A stretch of 64,000 nt of DNA, from assembly GCF_014649855.1 (NCBI RefSeq), contig NZ_BMTV01000009.1, positions 215,068 through 279,067 on the forward strand, given 5' to 3'. Positions within the stretch are counted from its first letter, which is position 1. Each line of letters opens with the position of its first letter. Made by a program: the position numbers and the translations under genes. The notes beneath the pieces were generated by a model. It worked only from the letters and a program-made list of their open reading frames with translations. It had not been told where the DNA came from and did no database searches. This document shows positions 42,621 through 52,500 of the stretch, in pieces. This DNA comes from Streptomyces roseolus. Lineage in GTDB: Bacteria; Actinomycetota; Actinomycetes; Streptomycetales; Streptomycetaceae.

Positions 42621-43711
42621 ACCGGCCGGCGCGGCGCCCGGGGGGGTCCAGGCGCCGGATCGCGATCTCGATCAAGACGAAATTGGGGGCGCTGGTCGTC
42701 GGCGCGGTGCTGCTGACCTCGGGACTGGCCCTGGTGGCGATCCGTACGTCCACCGAGTTCCGGTACATCACGATCTTCGCGATGATCGCGACGCTGCTCA
42801 TCACCCAGTTCGTGGCGCAGTCGCTGACGGCGCCGCTGGACGAGATGAACACGGTGGCGGGGTCGATCTCGCGGGGCGACTTCTCGCGGCGGGTGCGGGG
42901 CGCGGACCGCCGGGACGAGCTGGGCGACCTGGCCTCCACGATCAACCGCATGGCGGACGACCTGGAGGCGGTGGACCGGCACCGCAAGGAGTTGGTCGCC
43001 AACGTCTCGCACGAGCTGCGCACGCCGATCGCGGCGCTGCGGGCCGTGCTGGAGAACGTGGTCGACGGGGTCTCGGAGGCCGACCCGGAGACGATGCGCT
43101 CGGCGCTGAAGCAGACGGAGCGGCTGGGCCGCCTCGTGGAGACGCTGCTCGACCTGTCGCGGCTCGACAACGGTGTCGTACAGCTGCGGGCGCGCCGTTT
43201 CGAGGTGTGGCCCTACCTGTCCGGCGTGCTGCGGGAGGCGAACCTGGCCGCCGCGCAGCGCGGGCTGCCGTCGACGTCCGGTCTGCACCGGCGCACGGAC
43301 GTGCACCTGCACCTGGACGTGTCGCCGTCCGACCTGACGGCGTACGCGGACGTGGAGCGGCTGCACCAGGTGATGGCGAACCTGATCGACAACGCCGTGA
43401 AGCACTCGCCGCCGCACGGGCGCGTGACGGTGCGGGCCCGGCGCGGCCCGTACCCGGAGTCGCTTGAGCTGGTGGTCGAGGACGAGGGCCCCGGCATCCC
43501 GGAGTCGGAGCGGCACAAGGTCTTCGAGCGGTTCAACCGCGGCACGGCCCCGGACCGGCAGGGGCCGGGGAGCGACGGCGGCACGGGGCTCGGTCTGGCG
43601 ATCGCGCGCTGGGCGGTGGATCTCCACGGTGGCGGGATCGGCGTGGCCGAATCCTCACGTGGATGCCGGATCCGGGTCACTCTTCCAGGCAGCCTTCCCC
43701 TTCTCGATTGA
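42617..43711 (+). CDS. Sensor histidine kinase partner of the 41886 regulator
   Basis: 364 residues. Two membrane segments close together (about 27-45 and 50-68) leave almost no extracellular domain, so sensing is probably intramembrane or indirect. HAMP runs about 70-125, the H box 'NVSHELRTPIAAL' lies near 135, and the N box 'MANLIDNAVKHSPP', G1 'VEDEGPGIPESE', F box and G2 'GGTGLGLAIARW' complete the kinase. GTG at 42617. A short hairpin (43771-43788) follows. Confidence 0.93.
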   Translation: MNRPARRPGGSRRRIAISIKTKLGALVVGAVLLTSGLALVAIRTSTEFRYITIFAMIATLLITQFVAQSLTAPLDEMNTVAGSISRGDFSRRVRGADRRDELGDLASTINRMADDLEAVDRHRKELVANVSHELRTPIAALRAVLENVVDGVSEADPETMRSALKQTERLGRLVETLLDLSRLDNGVVQLRARRFEVWPYLSGVLREANLAAAQRGLPSTSGLHRRTDVHLHLDVSPSDLTAYADVERLHQVMANLIDNAVKHSPPHGRVTVRARRGPYPESLELVVEDEGPGIPESERHKVFERFNRGTAPDRQGPGSDGGTGLGLAIARWAVDLHGGGIGVAESSRGCRIRVTLPGSLPLLD

Positions 43712-43770
43712 CGTAGGGTTCGAACCGGAAGCGAACGTTCTGCGTGTTCATGGGCAGACGTGGTCAGGGA

Positions 43771-43801
43771 GCGGCCGAAGGAGGCCGCGGCCCGGGCTTT
43801 T
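43771..43801 (+). terminator. Hairpin after the two-component operon
   Basis: GCGGCC-GAAGGA-GGCCGC stem-loop (43771-43788) followed by GGCCCGGG and a T4 run. Confidence 0.5.
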
Positions 43802-43979
43802 CCGTACCCTCACAGAAGCGGAACCACGGTTGTTTCCCGCCATTCATGGCATCGAAACACGCCGTCAAGTGTGACTTGCACGACGTTGGAGTGCCCGGCC
43901 TGCACGTCCCGGCCGGACAGGCGTAGCCTTTATTTCCGCTGTCCATCACCTTGCGAAGCGGAAGAGGGCGGTTGCCGCC

Positions 43980-46900
43980 GTGTCGTCTCAGTCCCCCAGT
44001 ACCCCGAGCTCCCCGGCCGACCAAGACGGGCGTGGCGTGAGCCCCGCAGCCGCCTTCGGCGCCAATGAGTGGCTCGTCGACGAGATCTACCAGCAGTACC
44101 TCCAGGACCCGAATTCGGTCGATCGTGCCTGGTGGGACTTCTTCGCCGACTACAAGCCGGGTGCGGCGGAGACCCCGTCCGCCCCGGCCGCCACCACCAC
44201 GGCCGCGCCCTCGGCGCCGCAGGCGGGCCCCGCACAGGCCGCACCTGCCGCCCCGGCCCCCGCCGTGCCCGCGCCTGCCGCCCCGGCCGCGCCGGCTCCG
44301 GCCGCCGCCCCGGCCCCGGCCCCGGCGAAGCCCGCCGCGGCCGCTCCGGCCGCCGCGAAGCCGGCCCCTGCCGCCACCCCGGCGCCCGCCCAGGCCGCTC
44401 CGGCCGCCGAGGCGCCCGCCGGTCCCGAGCTGATCACGCTCCGCGGCCCGGCCGCCGCCGTCGCGAAGAACATGAACGCCTCGCTGGAGATGCCGACGGC
44501 CACGTCCGTCCGCGCCGTCCCGGTGAAGCTGCTCTTCGACAACCGGATCGTCATCAACAACCACCTGAAGCGCGCCCGGGGCGGGAAGATCTCCTTCACC
44601 CACCTCATCGGCTACGCCATGGTGCAGGCCATCAAGGCCATGCCGTCGATGAACTACTCCTTCGCGGAGAAGGACGGCAAGCCGACCCTGGTCAAGCCGG
44701 AGCACGTGAACTTCGGCCTCGCCATCGACCTGGTGAAGCCGAACGGCGACCGCCAGCTCGTCGTCGCCGGCATCAAGAAGGCCGAGACGCTCAACTTCTT
44801 CGAGTTCTGGCAGGCGTACGAGGACATCGTCAAGCGCGCCCGCGTGGGCAAGCTGACGATGGAGGACTTCACCGGCGTCACGGTCTCCCTGACCAACCCC
44901 GGCGGCCTCGGCACCGTCCACTCCGTCCCGCGTCTGATGCCCGGACAGTCGGTCATCATGGGCGTCGGCTCGATGGACTACCCGGCGGAGTTCCAGGGCA
45001 CCTCCCAGGACACCCTGAACAAGCTCGGCATCTCCAAGGTCATGACCCTGACGTCGACCTACGACCACCGGGTCATCCAGGGCGCCGCCTCCGGCGAGTT
45101 CCTGCGCATCGTCGCCAACTTCCTCCTCGGCGAGCAGGGCTTCTACGACGACATCTTCAAGTCGCTGCGGATCCCCTACGAGCCGGTCCGCTGGCTCAAG
45201 GACATCGACGCCTCGCACGACGACGACGTCACCAAGGCCGCCCGCGTCTTCGAGCTCATCCACTCCTACCGGGTCCGCGGCCACGTCATGGCCGACACCG
45301 ACCCGCTGGAGTACAAGCAGCGCAAGCACCCCGACCTGGACATCACCGAGCACGGCCTCACCCTGTGGGACCTGGAGCGGGAGTTCGCGGTCGGCGGCTT
45401 CGCCGGCAAGTCGATGATGAAGCTCCGCGACATCCTCGGCGTGCTGCGCGACTCGTACTGCCGCACCACCGGCATCGAGTTCATGCACATCCAGGACCCG
45501 AAGCAGCGCAAGTGGATCCAGGACCGCGTCGAGCGTCCCCACGCGCGCGTGGAGCGCGAGGAGCAGCTCCGCATCCTCCGCCGCCTGAACGCGGCCGAGG
45601 CCTTCGAGACCTTCCTGCAGACGAAGTACGTCGGCCAGAAGCGCTTCTCCCTGGAGGGCGGCGAGTCCGTCATCCCGCTGCTCGACGCGGTCATCGACTC
45701 CGCCGCCGAGTCCCGCCTGGACGAGGTCGTCATCGGCATGGCCCACCGCGGCCGCCTCAACGTCCTCGCGAACATCGTCGGCAAGTCGTACGCGCAGATC
45801 TTCCGCGAGTTCGAGGGCAACCTCGACCCGAAGTCCATGCACGGCTCCGGCGACGTCAAGTACCACCTGGGCGCCGAGGGGACCTTCACCGGTCTCGACG
45901 GCGAGGAGATCAAGGTCTCCCTGGTCGCCAACCCCTCCCACCTGGAGGCGGTCGACCCGGTCCTGGAGGGCGTCGTCCGCGCCAAGCAGGACGTCATCAA
46001 CAAGGGCGGCACGGACTTCACCGTCCTGCCCGTCGCCCTCCACGGCGACGCGGCCTTCGCGGGCCAGGGCGTGGTGGCCGAGACCCTGAACATGTCGCAG
46101 CTGCGCGGCTACCGCACCGGCGGCACGGTCCACATCGTCATCAACAACCAGGTCGGCTTCACGGCGGCTCCCGAGTCGTCCCGCTCCTCCATGTACGCCA
46201 CCGACGTGGCCCGCATGATCGAGGCGCCGATCTTCCACGTGAACGGCGACGACCCGGAGGCCGTGGTCCGCGTCGCGCGGCTCGCCTTCGAGTTCCGCCA
46301 GACGTTCAACAAGGACGTCGTGATCGACCTCATCTGCTACCGCCGCCGCGGTCACAACGAGGGCGACAACCCCTCGTTCACCAACCCGCAGATGTACAAC
46401 CTGATCGACAAGAAGCGCTCGGTGCGCAAGCTGTACACCGAGTCGCTCATCGGTCGCGGCGACATCACCCTGGAAGAGGCCGAGCAGTCGCTCCAGGACT
46501 TCCAGGGCCAGCTGGAGAAGGTGTTCGCGGAGGTCCGCGAGGCCACCGCCGCCCCGGCGCCGACCCACGTGCCGGACGCGCAGGCCGAGTTCCCGGTCGC
46601 CGTCACCACCGCGGTCTCCCAGGAGGTCGTGAAGCGGATCGCCGAGTCGCAGGTCAACATCCCGGAGCGGATCACGGTCCACTCGCGTCTGCTGCCGCAG
46701 ATGCAGCGCCGCGCGGCCTCGATCGACGACGGCACCATCGACTGGGGCTTCGGCGAGACCCTCGCCATCGGTTCCCTGCTGATGGAGGGCACCCCGGTCC
46801 GCCTGTCGGGCCAGGACTCGCGCCGCGGCACCTTCGGCCAGCGCCACGCGGTCCTGGTCGACCAGGAGACCGGCGAGGACTACACCCCGCTGCTCTACCT

Positions 46901-47786
46901 GGCCGAGGACCAGGCCCACTTCAACGTCTACGACTCGCTGCTCAGCGAGTACGCGGCGATGGGCTTCGAGTACGGCTACTCGCTGGCCCGCCCCAGCTCC
47001 CTGGTGGTCTGGGAGGCGCAGTTCGGCGACTTCGTCAACGGCGCGCAGACCGTCGTCGACGAGTTCATCTCCTCGGCCGAGCAGAAGTGGGGCCAGACCT
47101 CCGGCGTCACCCTGCTCCTGCCGCACGGCTACGAGGGCCAGGGTCCGGACCACTCGTCCGCCCGCCCGGAGCGCTTCCTCCAGATGTGCGCCCAGGACAA
47201 CATGACGGTCGCCATGCCGACGCTGCCGTCGAACTACTTCCACCTCCTGCGCTGGCAGGTGCACAACCCGCACCACAAGCCGCTCATCGTCTTCACCCCG
47301 AAGTCGATGCTGCGTCTGAAGGCCGCGGCGTCCAAGGTGGAGGAGTTCACCTCCGGCGGCTTCCGCCCGGTCATCGGCGACGACACGGTCAACCCGGCCG
47401 ACGTCCGCAAGGTCGTCTTCTGCGCCGGCAAGGTCTACTACGACCTGGAGGCCGAGCGTCAGAAGCGCGGCGACACGGAGACCGCGATCATCCGTCTGGA
47501 GCGCCTGTACCCGCTGCCGGGTGCCGAGCTCCAGGCCGAGATCGCCAAGTACCCGAACGCTGCGAAGTACATCTGGGCGCAGGAGGAGCCGGCGAACCAG
47601 GGTGCGTGGCCGTTCATCGCGCTCAACCTGATCGACCACCTCGACCTGGCGGTCGGCGCGGACATCCCGGCGGGCGAGCGCCTGCGCCGGATCTCCCGCC
47701 CGCACTCCTCGTCCCCGGCGGTCGGCTCGGCCAAGCGTCACCAGGCGGAGCAGCAGCAGCTGGTCAACGAGGTCTTCGACGCCTGA
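43980..47786 (+). CDS. kgd: Multifunctional 2-oxoglutarate dehydrogenase/acyltransferase (Kgd/SucA type)
   Basis: 1268 residues, the actinobacterial fusion of a 2-oxoglutarate dehydrogenase E1 with an E2-like succinyltransferase core. It has a short E1 N-terminal helix region ('[17 protein letters not shown]', near 24), a ~90-residue Ala/Pro linker, the acyltransferase domain (about 150-400) with '[18 protein letters not shown]', and the thiamine-diphosphate E1 (about 420-1268) with '[15 protein letters not shown]', '[17 protein letters not shown]' (ThDP/Mg binding) and '[20 protein letters not shown]'. There is no lipoyl domain, so it relies on the pyruvate dehydrogenase E2. In this clade GarA (FHA protein) inhibits it. 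GTG at 43980 has GAAGAGGGCGG upstream. Central TCA-cycle enzyme; monocistronic with a strong terminator. Confidence 0.95.
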   Translation: MSSQSPSTPSSPADQDGRGVSPAAAFGANEWLVDEIYQQYLQDPNSVDRAWWDFFADYKPGAAETPSAPAATTTAAPSAPQAGPAQAAPAAPAPAVPAPAAPAAPAPAAAPAPAPAKPAAAAPAAAKPAPAATPAPAQAAPAAEAPAGPELITLRGPAAAVAKNMNASLEMPTATSVRAVPVKLLFDNRIVINNHLKRARGGKISFTHLIGYAMVQAIKAMPSMNYSFAEKDGKPTLVKPEHVNFGLAIDLVKPNGDRQLVVAGIKKAETLNFFEFWQAYEDIVKRARVGKLTMEDFTGVTVSLTNPGGLGTVHSVPRLMPGQSVIMGVGSMDYPAEFQGTSQDTLNKLGISKVMTLTSTYDHRVIQGAASGEFLRIVANFLLGEQGFYDDIFKSLRIPYEPVRWLKDIDASHDDDVTKAARVFELIHSYRVRGHVMADTDPLEYKQRKHPDLDITEHGLTLWDLEREFAVGGFAGKSMMKLRDILGVLRDSYCRTTGIEFMHIQDPKQRKWIQDRVERPHARVEREEQLRILRRLNAAEAFETFLQTKYVGQKRFSLEGGESVIPLLDAVIDSAAESRLDEVVIGMAHRGRLNVLANIVGKSYAQIFREFEGNLDPKSMHGSGDVKYHLGAEGTFTGLDGEEIKVSLVANPSHLEAVDPVLEGVVRAKQDVINKGGTDFTVLPVALHGDAAFAGQGVVAETLNMSQLRGYRTGGTVHIVINNQVGFTAAPESSRSSMYATDVARMIEAPIFHVNGDDPEAVVRVARLAFEFRQTFNKDVVIDLICYRRRGHNEGDNPSFTNPQMYNLIDKKRSVRKLYTESLIGRGDITLEEAEQSLQDFQGQLEKVFAEVREATAAPAPTHVPDAQAEFPVAVTTAVSQEVVKRIAESQVNIPERITVHSRLLPQMQRRAASIDDGTIDWGFGETLAIGSLLMEGTPVRLSGQDSRRGTFGQRHAVLVDQETGEDYTPLLYLAEDQAHFNVYDSLLSEYAAMGFEYGYSLARPSSLVVWEAQFGDFVNGAQTVVDEFISSAEQKWGQTSGVTLLLPHGYEGQGPDHSSARPERFLQMCAQDNMTVAMPTLPSNYFHLLRWQVHNPHHKPLIVFTPKSMLRLKAAASKVEEFTSGGFRPVIGDDTVNPADVRKVVFCAGKVYYDLEAERQKRGDTETAIIRLERLYPLPGAELQAEIAKYPNAAKYIWAQEEPANQGAWPFIALNLIDHLDLAVGADIPAGERLRRISRPHSSSPAVGSAKRHQAEQQQLVNEVFDA

Positions 47787-47802
47787 CGCCGGCGCCTCGC
47801 GC

Positions 47803-47844
47803 GGAGGCCCGGCACCCCTCGGGATCGAGGGGTGCCGGGCCTCC
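47803..47844 (+). terminator. Terminator after kgd
   Basis: A perfect 19-bp stem (arms 47803-47821 and 47826-47844, left arm beginning GGAGGCCCGG) with loop GGAT, 16 bp past the stop codon. Confidence 0.8.
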
Positions 47845-47875
47845 GGCGTGTCCGGACGGGCCTATCCTGGATCGC

Positions 47876-48058
47876 ATGTACTTCACCGACCGTGGCATCG
47901 AGGAACTGGAGAAGCGGCGCGGCGAGGAGGAGGTCACCTTCGAGTGGCTCGCCGAGCAGCTGCGGACCTTCGTCGATCTCAATCCCGACTTCGAGGTGCC
48001 GGTCGAGCGCCTCGCCACCTGGCTGGCCCGTCTGGACGACGAGGACGACGAGGAGTAG
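47876..48058 (+). CDS. Small acidic DUF6104-type protein
   Basis: 60 residues, 'MYFTDRGIEELEKRRGEEEV' then 'FEWLAEQLRTFVDLNPDFEV' and an acidic end 'LDDEDDEE'. The short MYFTDRGIEEL opening matches a small protein conserved next to the 2-oxoglutarate dehydrogenase gene in Streptomyces (DUF6104, as I recall). Predicted two helices, soluble, function unknown. TATCCT (47863-47868) lies 7 nt before the ATG with no Shine-Dalgarno, so a leaderless mRNA is likely. A hairpin follows. Confidence 0.8.
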   Translation: MYFTDRGIEELEKRRGEEEVTFEWLAEQLRTFVDLNPDFEVPVERLATWLARLDDEDDEE

Positions 48059-48067
48059 CACGACCTG

Positions 48068-48107
48068 GCGGTGCCCCCTTCCGTACGGACGCGGAAGGGG
48101 GCACCGC
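48068..48107 (+). terminator. Terminator after the DUF6104-type gene
   Basis: A perfect 16-bp stem (48068-48083 with 48092-48107; left arm GCGGTGCCCCCTTCCG) and an 8-nt loop, 9 bp past the stop. It may also serve the convergent gene ending at 48153. Confidence 0.75.
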
Positions 48108-48152
48108 CGCGTCCGGGGCCGTCCGTGCTCGGGCGGTCGTGGGCGAGGCCGG

Positions 48153-48968
48153 TCAGCGCTCGCGCAGCCGGTCGTAGGCGAGGCCGAGGGCGCCGTGGGC
48201 GACGAGGAGGGCGCCCGCCGTGGCCCAGCCGCCGCTGCGCCGGCCGAGGCCCCAGAAGAGCAGCGGGACGCCCGCGGCCAGCTGGACGCCGCCGAGGAGA
48301 CGCGCCCTGGGGCCGCGTACGTACGGGCCGAGGGGACCCTCCTCCACGACGTCGAGCTCGTCGCGGACGGCCTCCCGCCAGCCGGGCCACTCCAGCTGCT
48401 CGGCGCCGGCGCCGAGGGCGGTGGCTCGGAGCCGGTCGGGGGCTTCGCCGGGGTCGAGGCCGGCGGGGAGGGCGAGGCCGGTGCGGGCGAGGACGGCGAC
48501 GAGGCCGAGGAGGCGGGTCCGGGAATCGGCCTCGGGGTCGGGGAGGGTGAGCGGCTCCAGCGCCTGGACGTCGAGGACGGGGTCGAGGGCGAGGCGGTCG
48601 GCGAGGGTCCGCACGGCCTCGTCCTCGCCGGCCGGGGTGCCGTCGGCGAGCCAGGTGTAGCCGACGGTGCGGCGGAAGCCGGCGGCGAGGGTGATCCCGG
48701 CGCGGTCCGCGTCCCACCAGAGGGCGAGGACGGGCCAGCCGGCGGCGGAGACGGCGAGGGCGGTGGCCCAGCCGGTGACGACCCGCTCGACCGGTTCCCC
48801 CTCGTCCTGCCAGGGCTTTCCCTCCGGTACGAGGACGCTCCAGCCGTCCCCGGCGGGGGCGAGGAGCAGCGGCTCCCGCAGGAGCTGGGCGGGCGGCCGG
48901 ACCGTCGGGGGATCGGCTCGGCACAGCAGCAGCGCCCCGGCGGGGCGCGGTCCGGAAGTCGCGTTCAT
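48153..48968 (-). CDS. Conserved hypothetical protein with C-terminal membrane segments
   Basis: 271 residues. The N-terminal ~190 residues are soluble with strand-rich blocks ('EPLLLAPAGDGWSVLVPEG', 'VVTGWATALAVSAAGWPVLAL'). The C-terminal part has two hydrophobic stretches ('LLGGVQLAAGVPLLFWGLG' and 'WATAGALLVAHGALGLAY') consistent with a two-pass anchor. I do not recognise a family. TAGGTT (48981-48976) is 7 nt before the ATG and there is no Shine-Dalgarno, indicating a leaderless transcript; the upstream TTG at 48977 would disrupt that spacing. Confidence 0.6.
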   Translation of the reverse strand: MNATSGPRPAGALLLCRADPPTVRPPAQLLREPLLLAPAGDGWSVLVPEGKPWQDEGEPVERVVTGWATALAVSAAGWPVLALWWDADRAGITLAAGFRRTVGYTWLADGTPAGEDEAVRTLADRLALDPVLDVQALEPLTLPDPEADSRTRLLGLVAVLARTGLALPAGLDPGEAPDRLRATALGAGAEQLEWPGWREAVRDELDVVEEGPLGPYVRGPRARLLGGVQLAAGVPLLFWGLGRRSGGWATAGALLVAHGALGLAYDRLRER

Positions 48969-49039
48969 GGCCCCCAACCTAGGCCAGTTTGCCCGTATAC
49001 GGAGAGGTTTGCCTCGACCCTGTCAGGGATGATTCAGGG

Positions 49040-49108
49040 TTGACTCGACCACACTGCGATATATCGTGAATCTCGGAAGTCGCGATATGTCGAGTCGCGA
49101 TGTGTCGA
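49040..49108 (+). promoter_or_regulatory. Promoter and probable PadR operator of the DUF4097-PadR operon
   Basis: TTGACT (49040-49045), 16-bp spacer, TATCGT (49062-49067). The palindrome CGATATATCG (49057-49066) covers the -10. Downstream lie two adjacent 15-bp direct repeats, GTCGCGATATGTCGA (49079-49093) and GTCGCGATGTGTCGA (49094-49108), which share the CGATAT core. The layout fits autorepression by the PadR regulator encoded second in the operon. Confidence 0.55.
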
Positions 49109-49128
49109 GGAAGCGGGAGGACAGCACC

Positions 49129-50016
49129 ATGACCGAGTGGTCCGTCACCGAACCGGTGAAACTCGCGCCCGCCGACCCCGTGACACGGCTGCGCGTCCGT
49201 GTCGTGGGCGGCGCGGTGAACGTGGTGGGCACGGAGGAGAGCACGGCACGGCTGGAGATCTCGGAGATCGAGGGCCCGCCCCTGATCGTCACCCAGGAGG
49301 GCTCCACGCTGACCATCACCTACGAGGACCTGCACTGGAAGGGCATCCTCAAGTGGCTGGACACCAAGGCCCACCGGCGGCGCGCGGTCGTCTCGGTCGC
49401 CGTCCCGGCCGGCGCCGAGGTCGAGGTGGGCGCGGTGTCGGCGGACACGGTGGTCTCGGGCCTGCGGGGCCGCACCGAGGTCCGCGGGGTGACCGGGGGG
49501 ACGACGCTGGTGGGTCTCTCGGGCCCGGTCCGCGCCGAGACCGTCTCGGGCGCCCTGGAGGCCCAGTCGGTGACCGGCGCGCTGCGGGTCGCCTCGGTGA
49601 CCGGTGACGTCACGGTGATCGAGGGCTCCGGCTCGGCGGTGCGGGCGGAGACCGTCAGCGGTGACCTGGTCCTCGACCTCGACCCGGCTCCGGCCGGGGC
49701 CCCGCCGGCCGACATCCGGCTCACCAGCGTCTCCGGCGAGGTCGCCGTCCGGCTGCCGCACCCGGCGGACGCCCGGGTCGAGGCGAGCACCACGAGCGGC
49801 GCGGTGTCGAACGCCTTCGAGGACCTGCGGGTGGGCGGCGAGTGGGGCACCAAGTCCATCACCGGGACGCTCGGCGCGGGCAGCGGGACCCTGAAGGCGA
49901 CCACGGTCTCCGGCTCGATCGCCCTGCTCCGCCGCCCGGAGTCCGCCGAGGCCCCGGACCCCGGGGCCTCCACCCCCTCCACCCCCTCCGCCCCCTCGTC
50001 CGGAAAGGTGCTCTGA
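49129..50016 (+). CDS. DUF4097-family beta-helix protein
   Basis: 295 residues, almost entirely short beta strands in repeating pattern ('SADTVVSGLRG', 'TVSGALEAQSVTG', 'TVSGDLVLDLD', 'SVSGEVAVRLP', 'TVSGSIALL'), the signature of the DUF4097 putative adhesin/bactofilin-like fold. There is no signal peptide or membrane segment, so it is cytosolic or membrane-associated through partners. ATG at 49129 has GGGAGG upstream. One base separates its stop from the PadR start, so they are co-translated. Members often pair with PadR regulators in envelope-stress modules; actual function is unknown. Confidence 0.8.
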   Translation: MTEWSVTEPVKLAPADPVTRLRVRVVGGAVNVVGTEESTARLEISEIEGPPLIVTQEGSTLTITYEDLHWKGILKWLDTKAHRRRAVVSVAVPAGAEVEVGAVSADTVVSGLRGRTEVRGVTGGTTLVGLSGPVRAETVSGALEAQSVTGALRVASVTGDVTVIEGSGSAVRAETVSGDLVLDLDPAPAGAPPADIRLTSVSGEVAVRLPHPADARVEASTTSGAVSNAFEDLRVGGEWGTKSITGTLGAGSGTLKATTVSGSIALLRRPESAEAPDPGASTPSTPSAPSSGKVL

Positions 50017-50017
50017 C

Positions 50018-50929
50018 ATGCCCCCCGTCTTCGCCCACGGCCGACTCCGCCTCTACCTCCTCAAGCTGCTCGACGAGGCCCCCCGGCACGGCTACGAGGT
50101 CATCAGGCTCCTGGAGGAGCGCTTCCAGGGGCTGTACGCCCCCTCGGCCGGCACGGTCTACCCGCGGCTGGCCAAGCTGGAGGCCGAGGGGCTCGTCACC
50201 CACACCAGCGAGGGCGGCCGGAAGGTGTACTCGCTGACCGACGCGGGCCGGGACGAGCTGGCCGGCCGGGAGGGCGAGCTCGACGCCCTGGAGCGGGAGA
50301 TCCGGGACTCCGTCGCGGCGCTGGCCTCCGAGATCCGGGAGGACGTGCGCGGCGCGGCCGGCCGGGTGCGCAGCGAGATGCGCGCGGCGGCGAGCCGGGC
50401 CCGGACGGCGGAGGAGGGCTCCTTCGCCGACGTCAAGGAGGAGCTGCGCAAGGCCAAGCGGGAGTGGAAGGAGCAGGCCCGGCAGGCGAAGGAGTTCCAG
50501 CGGATCGCCCAGCAGGTCCAGGACGAGGTCCAGAACCGCTTCGCGAGGGGTGAGTGGCCGCAGGCCGTCCGGGAGGGCCTGTCGGGGATCACCGCCCAGC
50601 TGAGCGATCTGGTCTCGGGCCAGACCAAGGGCCGCACGGGCGCGGGGAGCGCTCCGCCGGGCGCTTCGTCGGCGGGCGGTTCCCCGGTGGACGTGTCGGT
50701 GCCGGGCACGGACGGGGAGGCCGTGGTCCCGGAGTGGGCGCGGGAGGGCGCGGGCTCCGGTGACCCGGCCCGGGACCTGGACCGGCTGCTCGACCGCTTC
50801 CGGGACGAGGTGCGGGACGCGGCCCGGGACCACGGGGTGACGGACGCCCAGCTCGCCGAGGCCCGCCACCACCTGGCCGCGGCGGCGACCCGGATCACCG
50901 GGATGCTCCGCCCCCGCGTGGAGCCCTGA
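50018..50929 (+). CDS. PadR-family transcriptional regulator
   Basis: 303 residues, longer than classic PadR. The winged helix is at residues about 8-85 ('LYLLKLLDEAPRHGYEVIRL', 'SAGTVYPRLAKLEAEGLV', 'GRKVYSLTDAGRDEL'). A long charged coiled coil (about 85-185) and a disordered linker precede a C-terminal helical block. It probably represses its own operon through the CGATATATCG-centred site at 49057. The ligand is unknown. Confidence 0.87.
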   Translation: MPPVFAHGRLRLYLLKLLDEAPRHGYEVIRLLEERFQGLYAPSAGTVYPRLAKLEAEGLVTHTSEGGRKVYSLTDAGRDELAGREGELDALEREIRDSVAALASEIREDVRGAAGRVRSEMRAAASRARTAEEGSFADVKEELRKAKREWKEQARQAKEFQRIAQQVQDEVQNRFARGEWPQAVREGLSGITAQLSDLVSGQTKGRTGAGSAPPGASSAGGSPVDVSVPGTDGEAVVPEWAREGAGSGDPARDLDRLLDRFRDEVRDAARDHGVTDAQLAEARHHLAAAATRITGMLRPRVEP

Positions 50930-50995
50930 CCGGGGCTCCGGCCGGGGCCTTGGCCGGGGTCCTGACCGCGTTCCCGAGCAGGGCCCGCGCAGGGA

Positions 50996-52423
50996 TCAGC
51001 GGGGCGCCGGGCCGGTGCGGGTGACGGTGACGGTGACCCGGGCGTCGGGGGCGGCGAGGACGCGGACCCGTTCGTACGCCCGGCCGTGCCCTTCTCCGCG
51101 GCCCTTGTCGCGGAGCACGAGGGCGCCGCGGGCCGTCACCTTCCAGTCGCCGGGCGGCAGGGCCAGTTCGGTGACCCGGGAGCCGCGGCGGCCGGCGGCC
51201 TCGTACTCCAGGCGGTAGACGCCGGACGCCGGCTCGTAGGCGGAGGTGCGGACGCGGCCCGCGACGGCCTCCGCGTACGGCTCGGCGGTCAGCTCCTTGT
51301 TGGTGCGGAAGGCGCCGGCGGAGTCGACGGCGCAGTAGCCGCCGCCGTAGCACCAGACGTAGCCGGCCCAGCCGGAGGTGTAGCGACCGAGGGAGGCCAT
51401 GGCGTCGCGGTAGAAGCGGTTCATGTTCGGCAGCGCGTTGTTGAGCGGGCCCCACTCCCCGACCACCACGGGGACCTTGTGCTCCTTGGGGTAGAGGGTG
51501 ACGGCCTGCTCGTAGCTCTCGATCCAGCCGGCGGCGGGGTCGTAGTCGGCGCCGGCCTCCATGCCGGTGTTGTAGAAGTGCGGAGCGTAGACGATCTTCG
51601 GGTCGTCGATCCGGCCGAGCCCGGTGGGGACCCCTTCGCCGACGATCGGGGTGGGCTCGACGAAGATCCAGGCGTCCCGGTCGGCCGTGCGGATGGCGTC
51701 GGCGATCCGGTCGTACATGGGGGTGAGCTGCTCGCGCTCGATGCGGCGGGCGGCGGTGGGCAGGTCCTCGCCCTCGCGGATCTCGCCCATCGGCTCGTTG
51801 ATGGGGTCGTAGCCGAGGACGGCCGGGTGGTCGTCGAAGCGTTCGGCGAGCACCTGCCACATGCGGGCCTGGGCGCGGCGGAGGTCCTCGTCCTCGTAGA
51901 GGTGGGTGAAGGCGCGCTGGACGGCGGGCTCGAAGTACTCGGAGAACCAGTCGTCGGGGCGGGGGGTGAAGGGCAGCCCGTCGGTGCGGGTGGCCCAGGC
52001 GGGGATGCCGCGATGGCCGAAGGCGGGGCCGAAGACGTCCTGGTGGGCGTCGAGCAGGACCTTGACGTCGTGCTTCTCGGCCCAGTCCAGGATCCGTTCG
52101 ATCTTCCGCAGGTAGGCCTGGCTGTAGCGGCCCGGCCGCGGCTCCAGGTCGTCCCAGAAGACGAGGAGGCGGGCGAAGTTGAAGCCCTGGGCGCGCATGT
52201 CGCGGAAGTGCCGCTCGGTCACGGCGGAGAGGGCGGCGTCACCGCGGTTGGCCTTGTCCTCCACGTTCCAGCCGCGCAGGGTGAGCACGCGGCCGCGGGC
52301 GTCGGTGAGGGCGGGGATCCCGTCGTCCCCGGCGCCCCCGCCGGTCCCGGTCTCCGCGTGCGCGGCGGCCGGGACGAGCAGGGAGGCGGCGAGGGCGCCC
52401 GTCAGAAGGGTGGTGCGCAGCAA
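50996..52423 (-). CDS. Secreted GH5 glycosidase, endoglycoceramidase-like
   Basis: 475 residues: signal peptide (about 1-24, 'LAASLLVPAAAHA'), GH5 (beta/alpha)8 barrel (about 40-385) and a C-terminal beta-sandwich (about 390-475). Catalytic acid/base Glu is in 'YDPINEPMGE' near residue 195, the nucleophile Glu in 'VPVVVGEWGPLNN' near 310; 'FNFARLLVFWDDLEPRPG' and 'DAHQDVFGPAF' are typical of the endoglycoceramidase subgroup acting on glycosphingolipids or related glycolipids. TTG at 52423 has GGAGG 5 nt upstream; the open frame extends to 52504 without a signal-peptide context. It follows the oxidoreductase gene on the same strand after 77 bp. Confidence 0.85.
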   Translation of the reverse strand: MLRTTLLTGALAASLLVPAAAHAETGTGGGAGDDGIPALTDARGRVLTLRGWNVEDKANRGDAALSAVTERHFRDMRAQGFNFARLLVFWDDLEPRPGRYSQAYLRKIERILDWAEKHDVKVLLDAHQDVFGPAFGHRGIPAWATRTDGLPFTPRPDDWFSEYFEPAVQRAFTHLYEDEDLRRAQARMWQVLAERFDDHPAVLGYDPINEPMGEIREGEDLPTAARRIEREQLTPMYDRIADAIRTADRDAWIFVEPTPIVGEGVPTGLGRIDDPKIVYAPHFYNTGMEAGADYDPAAGWIESYEQAVTLYPKEHKVPVVVGEWGPLNNALPNMNRFYRDAMASLGRYTSGWAGYVWCYGGGYCAVDSAGAFRTNKELTAEPYAEAVAGRVRTSAYEPASGVYRLEYEAAGRRGSRVTELALPPGDWKVTARGALVLRDKGRGEGHGRAYERVRVLAAPDARVTVTVTRTGPAPR

Positions 52424-52500
52424 GGAGACCTCCGGCACGAGGAAGTGAGCGTCGTTCACCTTTCCGGTGCCGGAGATCCCATCAGGTCGACCGACCCGTA

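Noticed and set aside
43867..43879. CAAGT-GTG-ACTTG inverted repeat upstream of kgd
   Set aside because: Five-bp arms are too short to separate from chance without conservation data.
43764..47741. A 1325-codon open frame antisense to kgd
   Set aside because: It mirrors the codon periodicity of kgd; high-G+C genes routinely leave the antisense frame open. No domain or ribosome site is recognisable.
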